Source: Xestospongia bergquistia (lineage: Eukaryota > Porifera > Demospongiae > Haplosclerida > Petrosiidae). Taken from it: a DNA stretch of 64,000 nt. The stretch is from the NCBI GenBank assembly GCA_963965975.1, contig OZ014412.1, positions 6,264,501 to 6,328,500 on the forward strand. Reading direction: 5' to 3'. The notes under the pieces are model-generated. The model searched no databases, was not told the origin of the DNA, and saw only the letters and a program-made list of their open reading frames with translations. The first letter of the stretch is position 1. The number at the start of each line of letters is the position of its first letter. The position numbers and the translations under genes are program-made. Positions 45,050 through 55,350 of this stretch are shown here, one piece after another.

Positions 45050-45720
45050 AATCCTATAGCTGCTCACTGAGTGGGCAAGGGTTGCAGGTCTTGGTTTGTC
45101 TGTCTACAAGATGGCAATGCAGTTTGAACTGCTTTAACTTGGCAATGACACTGTCTACAGCTACAAACTTTACAGAGAAACGGCAAAATTAAGTACCAGA
45201 AAGTCCTCTTAGATAAAAGGCTGTAAACAGAAGACAAAGCTTGAAAAGCCAGAAAAACCTTTTAAAAAGCACAGGCAAGACGAAACAAGTGTTTCCTCCA
45301 ATAAAACTACTACAATTACTAAATACAGTTAGGCTACCTACAATTTTAACATGGGAATTTCGTTAAATTTTTTGATTTGAAGTTAAGACAAATTTTACTC
45401 ACCTTAACAGCTTTCTTAGTAAATAGATACATTTAGAAGGAGCTGTTACTGTTTTAAGACTACTGATATAGTAAGTGTTACACAATCTACACTAAGTCTA
45501 CAAAATATGCAAGTTAGTAAAGAAACAGAATCTTTAAAAATTACACTTGCTGTAACTGCCAGATCCATTAAAGTTAAACTAGTACTTGCCACTCCTATAG
45601 TTTTAACACCATTTACCACTTACATCATTTGCATAATGTTAAGTCTTAATACAATTCTGTTGCTATTCTTTTCTAAGAATTTAGTAAGTTACAATGCAAT
45701 GGCAGAATAACAATTGCTAG
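45050..45720. other. Unique stretch unlike the rest of the array
   Basis: Less AT-rich and not repeated elsewhere in the window: CTGCTCACTGAGTGGGCAAG near 45060, purine-rich stretches at 45160-45290, then AT-rich again. Small frames (for example 45507-45710) have no domain or splice support. It may be an insertion, but no terminal repeats were identified. Confidence 0.3.
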
Positions 45721-45961
45721 CTAACTAAGATCACTACAACAATTGCAGTGATAATTCTGCACTTTAGTGCTTTTATTGTGTAGTAATTACATGTACATTG
45801 GTAATTTAAAACTATTTAGAGCGACTCAATTAATATGCATGTTTATATATAGTAATACATTTTGACATGGTATACACTGTAATTTAGGTGGGTGTAGTTT
45901 ATAATAAAGCCTGCTAAATGAGAAAGTTGACTAAATATTTTTCTCAGGGATACTGAGCATA

Positions 45962-46672
45962 ATGGCAATGATAAAGAGGCTACTCTTGACTGCTACTCAA
46001 TACAAATATCCTCTTCTACGTGCTCCTATTATTATTACTTCTAGGAAGTATTCATTATCTGCAGATGAAAGTTTTAAGTTGAAGCACAAAAAATTTTTCA
46101 AAGATGCTCTCGGTGTTGATGTAGATAAAAAAGAAAAAGCAAGTCTCAAAAATGTATATGAACATATAGAGTTGTATGCTAAAGAGAAGACCTTTGATCC
46201 CAAGGATGTGGAAGCTTATAGAAACAGGTAACATTTATCTTATAAATTGTCAGTTTTATGATGTGAATAGCTTAATCCAAGGGTTAAAGTATATTGGATT
46301 TACTGATGAAAAAGAATTGTCATTTGAAGAATACTTGGAAAATATAAAAGATTCTCTTCAAAATAATAAAGTACACAATCATAATTATATTGAAGTGTTA
46401 GTTGTATTTTTGTTTTCTAGTCAACATTTTTGCAACTTGTTTATAATGTTAATCTGGCCATTTTTAACTGTCTTGATTCTAATAAAGACGGTTTCATCTC
46501 CTATGATGAGTGGCTAATCTATATGAGGCTTCTAAATTTTGGCTCAACAGAGGAAATGAGGCAAACGTTTGATGCATTGGATACCAATGGTGATGGTAAA
46601 TTGAGCAGGGAAGAGTTTGATCAAGTGAATAGATCTTTCTGGCTCAATGCCCCTGGTGCTGATACTTACTGA
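45962..46672 (+). CDS. EF-hand protein with presequence, C-terminally truncated (copy 13)
   Basis: Exons 45962-46227, 46271-46370 and 46421-46672 (introns 43 and 50 bp) give 205 residues. Presequence MAMIKRLLLTATQYKYP...RKYS, degenerate EF1, and an exon 2 divergent from the others (LIQGLKYIGFTDEKELSF). Exon 3 starts STFLQLVYNVNLAI like the copy at 7984. EF3 DSNKDGFISYDE and EF4 DTNGDGKLSREE are both canonical. An extra T in GATACTTACTGAC shifts the frame at the end, so the usual ADTTDIMYGPVN becomes ADTY and stop. If the FW...MYG tail contributes to folding, as in related EF-hand proteins, this copy may be impaired. Confidence 0.8.
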
Positions 46673-47671
46673 CATCATGTATGGACCTGTTAACTAGAAC
46701 AGGAACTCTTGAAATCTTTGTTATAATTAGTTTTGTATGCTCCCCCTTTTGCAATAAGGTTGTTACAGATGAGATGTCTCACAATAGCGACCATGCTAGT
46801 CAAGTTGATGAATAATGTACACACCTTCATTGGATACAGTGTAATATATTGTATGATAATAAAATATATCAGTGTTAAAATAGATTGGTTGTTTTAACTA
46901 ACTCATGGCCACTCTAGTTGTATATATGTGTAGACAATACATTAAAAAGTAGCCCTGAGAGGAATTGTTAGATTCATTTTATCATGATTGGCTGCAGTGG
47001 TCAAGTTAAATAATTTACACCCATTTGCTAATTAACCATAATCATGTAACATATATGGCTTGCTGTCTCAATAGTATGTGTGTGTGTGTGATGGCTTTAA
47101 TGGTAGCATGGAATGTTTTAATTATATCATTAAGTAACAGCATGATATACAAGAGTTGTCAAAGTGATATTACATGATTACTTAAGTGTCTCTGTTGTAA
47201 AATAAAACTATGGGTTCCAGGTTTTTGTGTTATAATGTAATCAGTTCAATGTTCTATGATTTGTGATCTTAATCATTGAAACCCATTACAAATAATGGAA
47301 CCCATTGAAACCGCTGGATATTAGTATCCATGTATATCCACCATTATCTTTGATTTAAAATACCATGATCTACCATGTTACATGCATACTAAAAGTTATA
47401 AGACAGCCATATTTGGTTACATGTGTCTACTTAATAAGCATTTGTGTCCATGTGGTAGAAAGTAGTTCTCGATATATATTCATGGCTTGTCTAGATTAGT
47501 GAACTTTATGAAATAAAACCCAATATTTTCTTTCTTTTTCTTATAACACTAAAATCATGCTAAAATGATCATATCTTTTATTGCTTTCACCTCTGGAACC
47601 AAACAAATGGCTTATCAGCAATGTTTCTGTTAAGTGTTTTGATTAGTAATTCAATTAATATTGAAAGAGAT
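46673..47671. other. 3' flank and spacer
   Basis: Family 3' flank, then intergenic blocks including a short TG run near 47073. No gene. Confidence 0.45.
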
Positions 47672-47770
47672 AAATGTTTGATACATTGAATACGAATGGT
47701 GATGGCAAATTGAACAGGAAAGAGTTTGATCAAGTCAATGATACTTGCTGGTTCAATGTCCTAGTATATT
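47672..47770 (+). pseudogene. EF-hand EF4 fragment, plus strand
   Basis: TAAATGTTTGATACATTGAA, then AATGGTGATGGCAAATTGAAC and GTTTGATCAAGTCAATGATA correspond to the EF4 region of exon 3 (D-to-N change at the loop start: NTNGDGKLNRKE). It is followed by a decayed end and the family 3' flank (TTAGTTTTGTATGCTCCCCT). No other exon is present. Confidence 0.8.
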
Positions 47771-47939
47771 GCATGGAATCTCCATTAGTTTTGTATGCTC
47801 CCCTTTAATTTTAAAAAAATTACAATAAAATTGCTAATCATGTGGAATTGACATTGTAATTAGTGAAAAGTTTGTGGTATACATATATAAGTAAGGACAA
47901 ACAAAGTACACACAAGAGGATGTCTTTGCTTAGAAACAG

Positions 47940-48167
47940 TTATTAGTAATATCCTTAACATTGTCATTATCTTGCCCTGAGAGGAATTGTTAGTTTAATT
48001 TGATCATGATTGCCTGCAGTGGTTAAGTTATTAAAAAATCTAATTATATTAGGTTATTAGTAATATCCTTAACATTGTCATTATCTTGCCCTGAGAGGAA
48101 TTGTTAGTTTAATTTGATCATGATTGCCTGCAGTGGTTAAGTTATTAAAAAATCTAATTAATCATAC
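47940..48167. repeat. 114-bp tandem duplication
   Basis: 47940-48053 (TTATTAGTAATATCCTTAAC through AAAAAATCTAATTATATTAGG) is repeated directly at 48054-48167 with almost no change. Confidence 0.85.
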
Positions 48168-48204
48168 TCATGCAGCATATATGTTTTATTGTCTCAATAA
48201 TGTC

Positions 48205-48330
48205 TGTACATACATATATATACACATACATACATATATATATATCCATAGATATATATATATGCATATATACATATATACATACATATAGCATAATTAA
48301 AATTATAATGAATAATGAATAATGAATAAT
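48205..48330. repeat. Mixed CATA/TATA and AATGAATA microsatellites
   Basis: TACATACATATATA-type repeats at 48205-48290, followed by AATGAATAATGAATAATGAATAAT near 48310-48333. Confidence 0.8.
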
Positions 48331-49224
48331 AATAAGGTTATTAATATAATTAACAGCTCACTACAAACATATCATGAAAGAACAGCATGATAAAAAAGAT
48401 ATTTAATAGCTATCCAAGTGATGTTACATAATTCTTCCAATGTGTCTATTGTAAAACAAAACTATAGGTTCCTTGATAAAAAATACCAGGATCTACTGTG
48501 TGGTTTCCACAGTTATTATTTCTAATGTAATAAAAGTTATAAAGTAGTCATGTTCATACACAATTACTCACTTGTCTATGTTATAGGAGTTTATGTCCAT
48601 GTGGTATATAGAAAGTGGCTCTCAATATGTTCATGACTTGTCTAGGTTAGCTATCTTTCTTTTTCTTATAACTCTATAATGATTAGTGCTAAATGGTCAT
48701 ATCCTTCATTGATTTCTACTCTGGAACCAAACAAATGGCTTATCAGCATTGTTTCTGTTAACTGTTTTGAATAGTAATATAATTAATATGGAATTGACAG
48801 TTTATTTACTTCAACATTTAACATCATAAATGACACATGTAAGATTATCCTGTTACAATAAGAATTATCACACACAGGGCCAACATCAATGATTTTGTGC
48901 CTAACTAATGAGACATTAAGCAGAGTTTTCATAGCTCTGACATTACTACATGACTTTCAAGTGTAAATCAGGTTTAACAGCAGTGTTTCTGTTAACCAGG
49001 GTTAATCATAGAAATGTTGGATAATGACATCACTTAACATCATAGTGATGCTTCATAGGACAAATTATGTCAAGAACCACCAACAAGATAGTATTAATAT
49101 ATAGCCATCATTACATAACTGCAGACAAATATAGCGGGGGTTGTCTAAACAAATTTTAGCATTTGTTATAATACGTAATACTATCAAGTAAATAAACTTA
49201 TTTAAGATAAGGATATTATTCTAT

Positions 49225-49378
49225 TAGCTATTACTTCCTGTTATCTACTACATTTAATACACTATTCTATTAACTATTACTTACTGTTATCTACTACATT
49301 TAATACACTATTCTATTAACTATTACTTACTGTTATCTACTACATTTAATACACTATTCTATTAACTATTACATACTG
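49225..49378. repeat. 46-bp minisatellite, about 3 copies
   Basis: The unit CTATTAACTATTACTTACTG plus TTATCTACTACATTTAATACACTATT repeats with a 46-bp period. Much longer arrays of the same unit occur at 50690-51243 and 54985-55350, each time ending at TTACTGTTATAAATTCCACA. Confidence 0.9.
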
Positions 49379-50020
49379 TTATAAATTCCACAATAAGAAT
49401 CATCACACACAGGGCCAACATCAATGAAAGTTTTTGTGTCTAACTAATGAATGAGATATTAAGCAGAATCTTCATAGCTCTGACATTACTACATGACTGT
49501 CAAATTTAAATCAGATTTAACAGCAGTGTTTCTGTTAACCAGGGTTAATTATAGAAATGTTGGATAATGACATCACTAACATCATAGTGATGCTATCACA
49601 GGAAAAATTATGTCAAGATCCACCAACAAGATATATTGCCATCATTACATAACTGTAGACAATATAGCAGGGATTGTCTAAACAAATTTAAGCATTTGTT
49701 ATAATACATAATGTAATGAAGTAAATAAACTAAGATATTATGAATGCCATCTACTATATCATTAATTAATGCCAATTGTATGGAAATCAAGTGGAACAGT
49801 CCAAGATCAGCAAATGTTAGTACTGATTCCTAGGCCTACTCCCTAACTGTAGCATTAAGATATATGACCAGATGTTTCATCTGTCCCACTGGGCTGAGAC
49901 CAAAGGTCAGATTGTCCCAATGACCATATGCTAATTGCAATTTAGTCAGGCCTAAATTCATTTAAGCACAAAAGTAGTTGCTAATATTGGACCTGTCTCA
50001 TATAATTATTCACCATTTAG
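49379..50020. repeat. Large repeated block R, partial copy
   Basis: Block R sequence from CATAAGAATCATCACACACAGG to about 49990 (GCTAATATTGGACC). A shorter partial copy at 48960-49215 stands before the 46-bp repeats. Both are broken off by the minisatellites. Confidence 0.65.
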
Positions 50021-50144
50021 TACATGTATTTGTGGCACAAACAGTATGTTCATACTGACTTAGGAATCTAAGCAATGCGAATAACTTTGTCATATTACGA
50101 GATAAAATATGACACTCCTGTTAAAAAAACTTAATATTTTTATA

Positions 50145-50682
50145 AACTCTTGCTCTATCTTAGATTATAGTTGACATTAAAGTCATTCTCTTGCCCTATC
50201 TTAGATTATAGTTGACATTAAAATCATTCTCTTGCCCTATCTTAGATTATAGTTGACATTAAAGTCATTCTCTTGCCCTATCTTAGATTATAGTTGACAT
50301 TAAAGTCATTCTCTTGCCCTATCTTAGATTATAGTTGACATTAAAGCCATTCCCTTGCTCTATCTTAGATTATAGTTGACATTAAAGTCATTCCCTTGCT
50401 CTATCTTAGATTATAGTTGACATTAAAGTCGTTCCCTTGCTCTACCTTAGATTATAGTTGACATTAAAGTCATTCTCTTGCCCTATCTTAAATTATAGTT
50501 GACATTAAAGCCATTCCCTTGCTCTATCTTAGATTATAGTTGACATTAAAGTCATTCCCTTGCTCTATCTTAGATTATAGTTGACATTAAAGTCGTTCCT
50601 TTGCTCTACCTTAGATTATAGTTGACATTAAAGTCATTCCCTTGCTCTATCTTAAATTATAGTTGATATTAAGTCATTCCAT
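50145..50682. repeat. 41-bp minisatellite, about 13 copies
   Basis: The unit TTAGATTATAGTTGACATTA followed by AAGTCATTCTCTTGCCCTATC repeats with a 41-bp period. Variants (GCCATTCCC, GTCGTTCCC, TTGCTC) recur in a higher-order pattern of several units. It is directly followed by the 46-bp array. Confidence 0.95.
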
Positions 50683-50689
50683 CATTATA

Positions 50690-51243
50690 ATCTACTACAT
50701 TTAATACACTATTCTATTAACTATTACTTACTGTTATCTACTACATTTAATACACTATTCTATTAACTATTACTTACTGTTATCTACTACATTTAATACA
50801 CTATTCTATTAACTATTACTTACTGTTATCTACTACATTTAATACACTATTCTATTAACTATTACTTACTGTTATCTACTACATTTAATACACTATTCTA
50901 TTAACTATTACTTACTGTTATCTACTACATTTAATACACTATTCTATTAACTATTACTTACTGTTATCTACTACATTTAATACACTATTCTATTAACTAT
51001 TACTTACTGTTATCTACTACATTTAATACACTATTCTATTAACTATTACTTACTGTTATCTACAACATTTAATACACTATTCTATTAACTATTACTTACT
51101 GTTATCTACCACATTTAATACACTATTCTATTAACTATTACTTACTGTTATCTACAACATTTAATACACTATTCTATTAACTATTACTTACTGTTATCTA
51201 CCACATTTAATACACTATTCTATTAACTATTACTTACTGTTAT
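50690..51243. repeat. 46-bp minisatellite, about 12 copies
   Basis: The unit ATCTACTACATTTAATACAC followed by TATTCTATTAACTATTACTTACTGTT repeats with a 46-bp period. The last copies alternate ACTACATTT, ACAACATTT and ACCACATTT. It ends at TTATAAATTCCACAATAAGAATC, the entry into block R. Confidence 0.95.
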
Positions 51244-52585
51244 AAATTCCACAATAAGAATCATCACACACAGGGCCAAAATCAATGAAAGTTTTTGTGT
51301 CTAACGAATTAATGAGATATTAAGTAGTATCTTCATAGCTCTGACATTACTACATGACTGTCAAGTTTAAATCAGTTTTAACAGCAGTGTTTCTGTTAAC
51401 CAGGGTTGATTATAGAAATGTTGGATAATGACATCACTAACATCATAGTGATGCTATCACAGGAAAAATCTTGTCAAGAACCAGCAACAAGATAGCATTA
51501 ATATATTGCCATCATTACATAACTGTAGACAATATAGCAGGGATTGTCTAAACAAGTTTTAGTATTTGTTATAATACATAATGTAATGAAGTAAATAAAC
51601 TAAGATATTATGAATGCCATCTGCTATATCATTAATTAATACTAATTGTATGGACGCCAAGTAGGACAGTCTAAGATCAGGAAATGTTAGTACTGATTCC
51701 TAGGACTACTCCCTAACTATAGCATTAAAATATATGACCAGATATTTCGTCTGTTCCACTGGGGTGAGACCAAAGGTCAGACTGTCCCACTGACCATATG
51801 CTAATTGCAATTTAGTCAGGCCTAAATTCATCTGATTTAAGCACAAAAGTAGTTGCTAATATAACACCTTGTTTAAGTTTGTCCAGTATTTTAGCTGTTG
51901 TTCATTGGACACAGCTGTTATGAATATAAAGGTTATAATTATACTATTCTTTATATTAATAGCTTTTCTCTGAGATATGTCCCAGGCTTTTATGCAATTA
52001 CTCATACTATAATAGAAATATTGTATGCATTAGTAAGTTAATTGTATGCTAAGTCCTCTCCAAAGATTTTTTCCATCATATGTTCTACTTCATGTTTTAA
52101 TCCTTTGTAGTAGTCATCCATTGTTTTAAATTGATCTTCATTTTTCTCTGTTTCATCATAATTTATCACAATATCACATTTTCATCATCATTGTCATAGC
52201 CATTTGTTTCTTCACCATTCTCTTCTAAGGTAATTTCTTTGTTTTTTTGTGTTTTTTTTATTATTAAAACACAAAAGACACTCAATAGCAAAGCCAATAT
52301 AAAGAGTATCAATAACAATACTGAATTCGTAATGAGAATAATATAACATAAGAAGTAAAGGATTATAGGCTGTACATCAAAGTCTAGTTCACCTAATACT
52401 GTGCAAATTGTACTGTGGTCATTCTTGCCTCATAGTGGATAGTGATTTGCAATATCTAAGTATGCATATATATATACCTTTCCTCAATAGCTATTGCCCA
52501 AAGAAAGGTGGACAACTCTTGCACCCATAACCAGTTTAAAAACCAAATTACTAACATATTAATATAATCCCGAACGAGATAATTA
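51244..52585. repeat. Large repeated block R, copy without the LINE, leading into the 52662 gene
   Basis: Block R runs to about 52363 (AAGAAGTAAAGGATTA). Where copies 38241 and 55350 continue into LINE and CXC sequence, this copy goes straight to TAGGCTGTACATCAAAGTC and the upstream region of the EF-hand gene. The minus-strand transmembrane/tail remnant is at about 52060-52345. No intact gene. Confidence 0.75.
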
Positions 52586-52599
52586 TTGCGCATGCGCAT
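52586..52599. promoter_or_regulatory. NRF-1-type site TTGCGCATGCGCAT
   Basis: Contains the palindrome core TGCGCATGCGCA, 62 bp before the ATG at 52662, in the same context as at 40531 (CGAACGAG.TAATTA before it). In the truncated third copy the site is mutated to AGCACATGCGCAA (57583-57595). Confidence 0.6.
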
Positions 52600-52661
52600 G
52601 GGTTAGAAGAGAATAAAAAGGGTTAGATGAGAAATCTGACTACTCAGAGCTGCTGAACATA

Positions 52662-53316
52662 ATGGCAATGATAAGGAAGCTATCTACAGATGAAAGTTTC
52701 GCACTGAAACACAAAAGATTTTTCAAAGAGACTCTTGGTGTTGATATAGATAAAAAAGAAAAAGCAAGTCTCAAAAATGTATACAAACATGCAGATTTAT
52801 ATGCCAAAGAGAAGATCTTTGATCCCAAGGATGTGGAAGCTTATAGAAACAGGTACATTTATCCTATAAATTCTCAATTTTATGATGTAAATAGTTTAAT
52901 CAAAATCTTAAAGTATCTTGGATTTGCTGATGGAGAAGAATTATCATTTGAAGAATACTTTGAAAATATACAAACTTCTCTTCAGAATGATAAAGTAGAT
53001 AATCAAATATTGAAGTGTTAGTTGTATTTTTGTTTTCCAGTCAACGCTTGTGTCACTTGCTGATGAGGCTATTATGGGTGTTTTTAACTGTCTTGATTCT
53101 AATAAAGATGGTTTCATCTCCTATGATGAGTGGCTAATCTATATGAGGCTTCTAAATTTTGGCTCAACAGAAGAAATGAAACAAATATTTGATACATTGA
53201 ATACAAATGATGATGGTAAATTGAGCAGGGAAGAGTTTCATCAAGTCAGTAAATCTTTCTGGCTCAATGCCCCAGGTGCTGATACTACTGACATCATGTA
53301 TGGACCTGTTAACTAG
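52662..53316 (+). CDS. EF-hand protein without presequence, intact; intron 1 readable (copy 14)
   Basis: Exons 52662-52852, 52895-52994 and 53041-53316 give 188 residues. It starts MAMIRKLSTDESF, lacking the basic leader. Intron 1 has lost one base (GGTACATTT instead of GGTAACATTT) and is now 42 bp. This removes the usual in-frame TAA and keeps the frame, so unspliced RNA would add 14 residues and stay open through exon 2. EF3 is canonical (DSNKDGFISYDE). EF4 starts with Asn instead of Asp (NTNDDGKLSREE), which should weaken Ca2+ binding. It ends MYGPVN. Closest relatives are the genes at 40609 and 36429. Confidence 0.85.
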
Positions 53317-53697
53317 AACAGGAATTCTTGAAATTTTCATTATAATTAGTTTTGTATGGTTCCCCCTTTTTAAAAAAAAATTATTGTTACAGATGAGATA
53401 TCTCACAATTGCTACAATACAATTCAAACCGATGAATCATGTGTCCATATCCTTCATTGGATACAGTGTAACATATTATATGATATTAAGATGTAGAAAT
53501 GGATGTTAATTTAGGACTATAGTTAAAGATGTTTTTCATCAGTTTGTCATTAATATCTAAAAAATGGTAATCATTACCTGATACTTAACTGTTTCTTCTC
53601 TCAATATAATTATAACCTTTAAATCATTTGTCATATGGTATATAGCAAAGATAAGTGAATGTATAAGATTGTGGAGTTAAAAATGATCATTCACAGA
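53317..53697. other. 3' flank and unique spacer
   Basis: Family 3' flank to about 53490, then unique AT-rich sequence. No gene. Confidence 0.45.
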
Positions 53698-53868
53698 TCA
53701 AATTATTTTTTCAATTATGAAACTGCTAGTAAGAAGATATACATCATTATTTCTCTATACATGTGTTATCAGTCAAGTAGAAATAATTCTACACAATTGG
53801 ACAACTCATATGGAAGTCATATGTACTGGGACAAATGGAAACCATCGCCTCTAAATTCATCCAGTTAG
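53698..53868 (+). CDS. Possible last exon of an unknown gene
   Basis: After a fair acceptor (ATCATTCACAG) the frame runs 56 codons to TAG: SNYFFNYETASKKIYIIISL, then YMCYQSSRNNS and WDKWKPSPLNSSS. It is partly hydrophobic, with a Ser/Asn-rich end. No domain is recognised and no upstream exon was found. It may be a chance frame. Confidence 0.25.
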   Translation, partial: SNYFFNYETASKKIYIIISLYMCYQSSRNNSTQLDNSYGSHMYWDKWKPSPLNSSS

Positions 53869-54318
53869 ATGCTAACTTCATGATCTGATGTACTTGTGTT
53901 ATTTTTTAATATAAAATTAAAATGCATGATGTGTTAATGAAGTAATTGAGTAATAATTTAAAATTTTATGTATAATCTGTAAATTTTCACAATTACAGAA
54001 AATACATGTTAATTAGTATGTACAATTTTGCCGATGAACTGATTATAATACAAAATTACTAACATATAACAAAAACAACTACAATAAACAACTACAATAA
54101 CACAACAAAACAAAACAACAATAACTAACTAAGTGACATTAAAAATTACAACAATAACAATTCCTATTATAATAATTATTATTATAACAGAAAATAAAAC
54201 AATCATAAATAATTGATCTGGTATTAGTAGATGGTTTTGATCGTTGTCATTTTTTGTAAGAATGCTTTCAAAAAAATCAATTCATATTCACTAGTGCAAA
54301 GGCTATTGGTTGCCATGG

Positions 54319-54562
54319 TTACACTGGGGTTTCAGGTTCAGCTTCGACATCAACTTTAATTTCTTGTAGTTCCTCTATACTGCCGAGATCATGATCACTT
54401 TTTCGACTTGAGGGAGAATCTGAGGGTATGCTGGAATAATTATGATTAATAGCAACCCCATGAATGTGGCTCCTGATCTGATGAGATAGATCCAGAACCT
54501 TTTATTGAGCTCTCTTTACTGCCCCATTTCTTTACAGCTGAGGGTGGTCTCTCTGGCCATGT
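54319..54562 (-). pseudogene. Terminal exon of an unknown gene, minus strand, one frameshift
   Basis: A good acceptor on the minus strand (CCTTTTTTTAG at 54563-54573) is followed by an open frame, TWPERPPSAVKKWGSKESS to SSDQEPHSW. A single surplus G in CATGGGGTTGC shifts it, and the next frame continues NHNYSSIPSDSPSSRKSDHD to VDVEAEPETPV and TAA at 54319. The Ser/Pro and acidic composition suggests an unstructured cytoplasmic tail (YSSI is a possible tyrosine motif). Upstream exons are cut off by the repeat block at 54578. Confidence 0.45.
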
Positions 54563-54724
54563 CTAAAAAAAGGTCCATATAGTTATTCACTATTTAGTAC
54601 ATGTATTTATGGCCACTATAGTACTTTCATACTGACTTAGGAATCTAAACAATGTGAATAACTTTGTCATATTACAAGATAAAATATGACACTCCTGTTA
54701 AAAAAAACTCAATATTTTATGAAC

Positions 54725-54975
54725 TCTTGCTGTATCTCAGATTATAGTTGACATTAAAGTCGTTCCCTTGCCCTATCTTAGATTATAGTTGATATTAAAG
54801 TCATTCCCTTGCCCTATCTTAGATTATAGTTGACATTAAAGTCGTTCCCTTGCCCTATCTTAGATTATAGTTGATATTAAAGCCATTCCTTTGCCCTATC
54901 TTAGATTATAGTTGACATTAAAGTCGTTCCCTTGCCCTATCTTAGATTATAGTTGACATTTAAGTCATTCCATCA
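54725..54975. repeat. 41-bp minisatellite, about 6 copies
   Basis: Same unit as at 50145-50682 (TTAGATTATAGTTGACATTA). Copies alternate TTGACATTAAAGTCGTTCCC and TTGATATTAAAG.CATTCC. The preceding 150 bp (from CACTATTTAGTACATGTATT) also match 50011-50145. Confidence 0.92.
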
Positions 54976-54984
54976 TTATAATCT

Positions 54985-55350
54985 ACTACATTTAATACAC
55001 TATTCTATTAACTATTACTTACTGTTATCTACTACATTTAATACACTATTCTATTAACTATTACTTCCTGTTATCTACAACATTTAATGCACCATTCTAT
55101 TAACTATTACTTACTGTTATCTACTACATTTAATACACTATATTCTATTAACTATTACTTACTGTTATCTACTACATTTAATACACTATTCTATTAACTA
55201 TTACTTACTGTTATCTACTACATTTAATACACTATATTCTATTAACTATTACTTACTGTTATCTACTACATTTAATACACTATTCTATTAACTATTACTT
55301 ACTGTTATCTACTACATTTAATACACCATTCTATTAACTATTACTTACTG
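54985..55350. repeat. 46-bp minisatellite, about 8 copies
   Basis: Same unit as at 50690-51243, with two copies lengthened by 2 bp (CACTATATTCTATT). It ends at TTATAAATTCCACAATAAG like the other arrays. Confidence 0.93.

Noticed and set aside
48205-51243. CRISPR-like look of regularly spaced repeats
   Set aside because: The units are contiguous tandem repeats without unique spacers, in a eukaryotic context.
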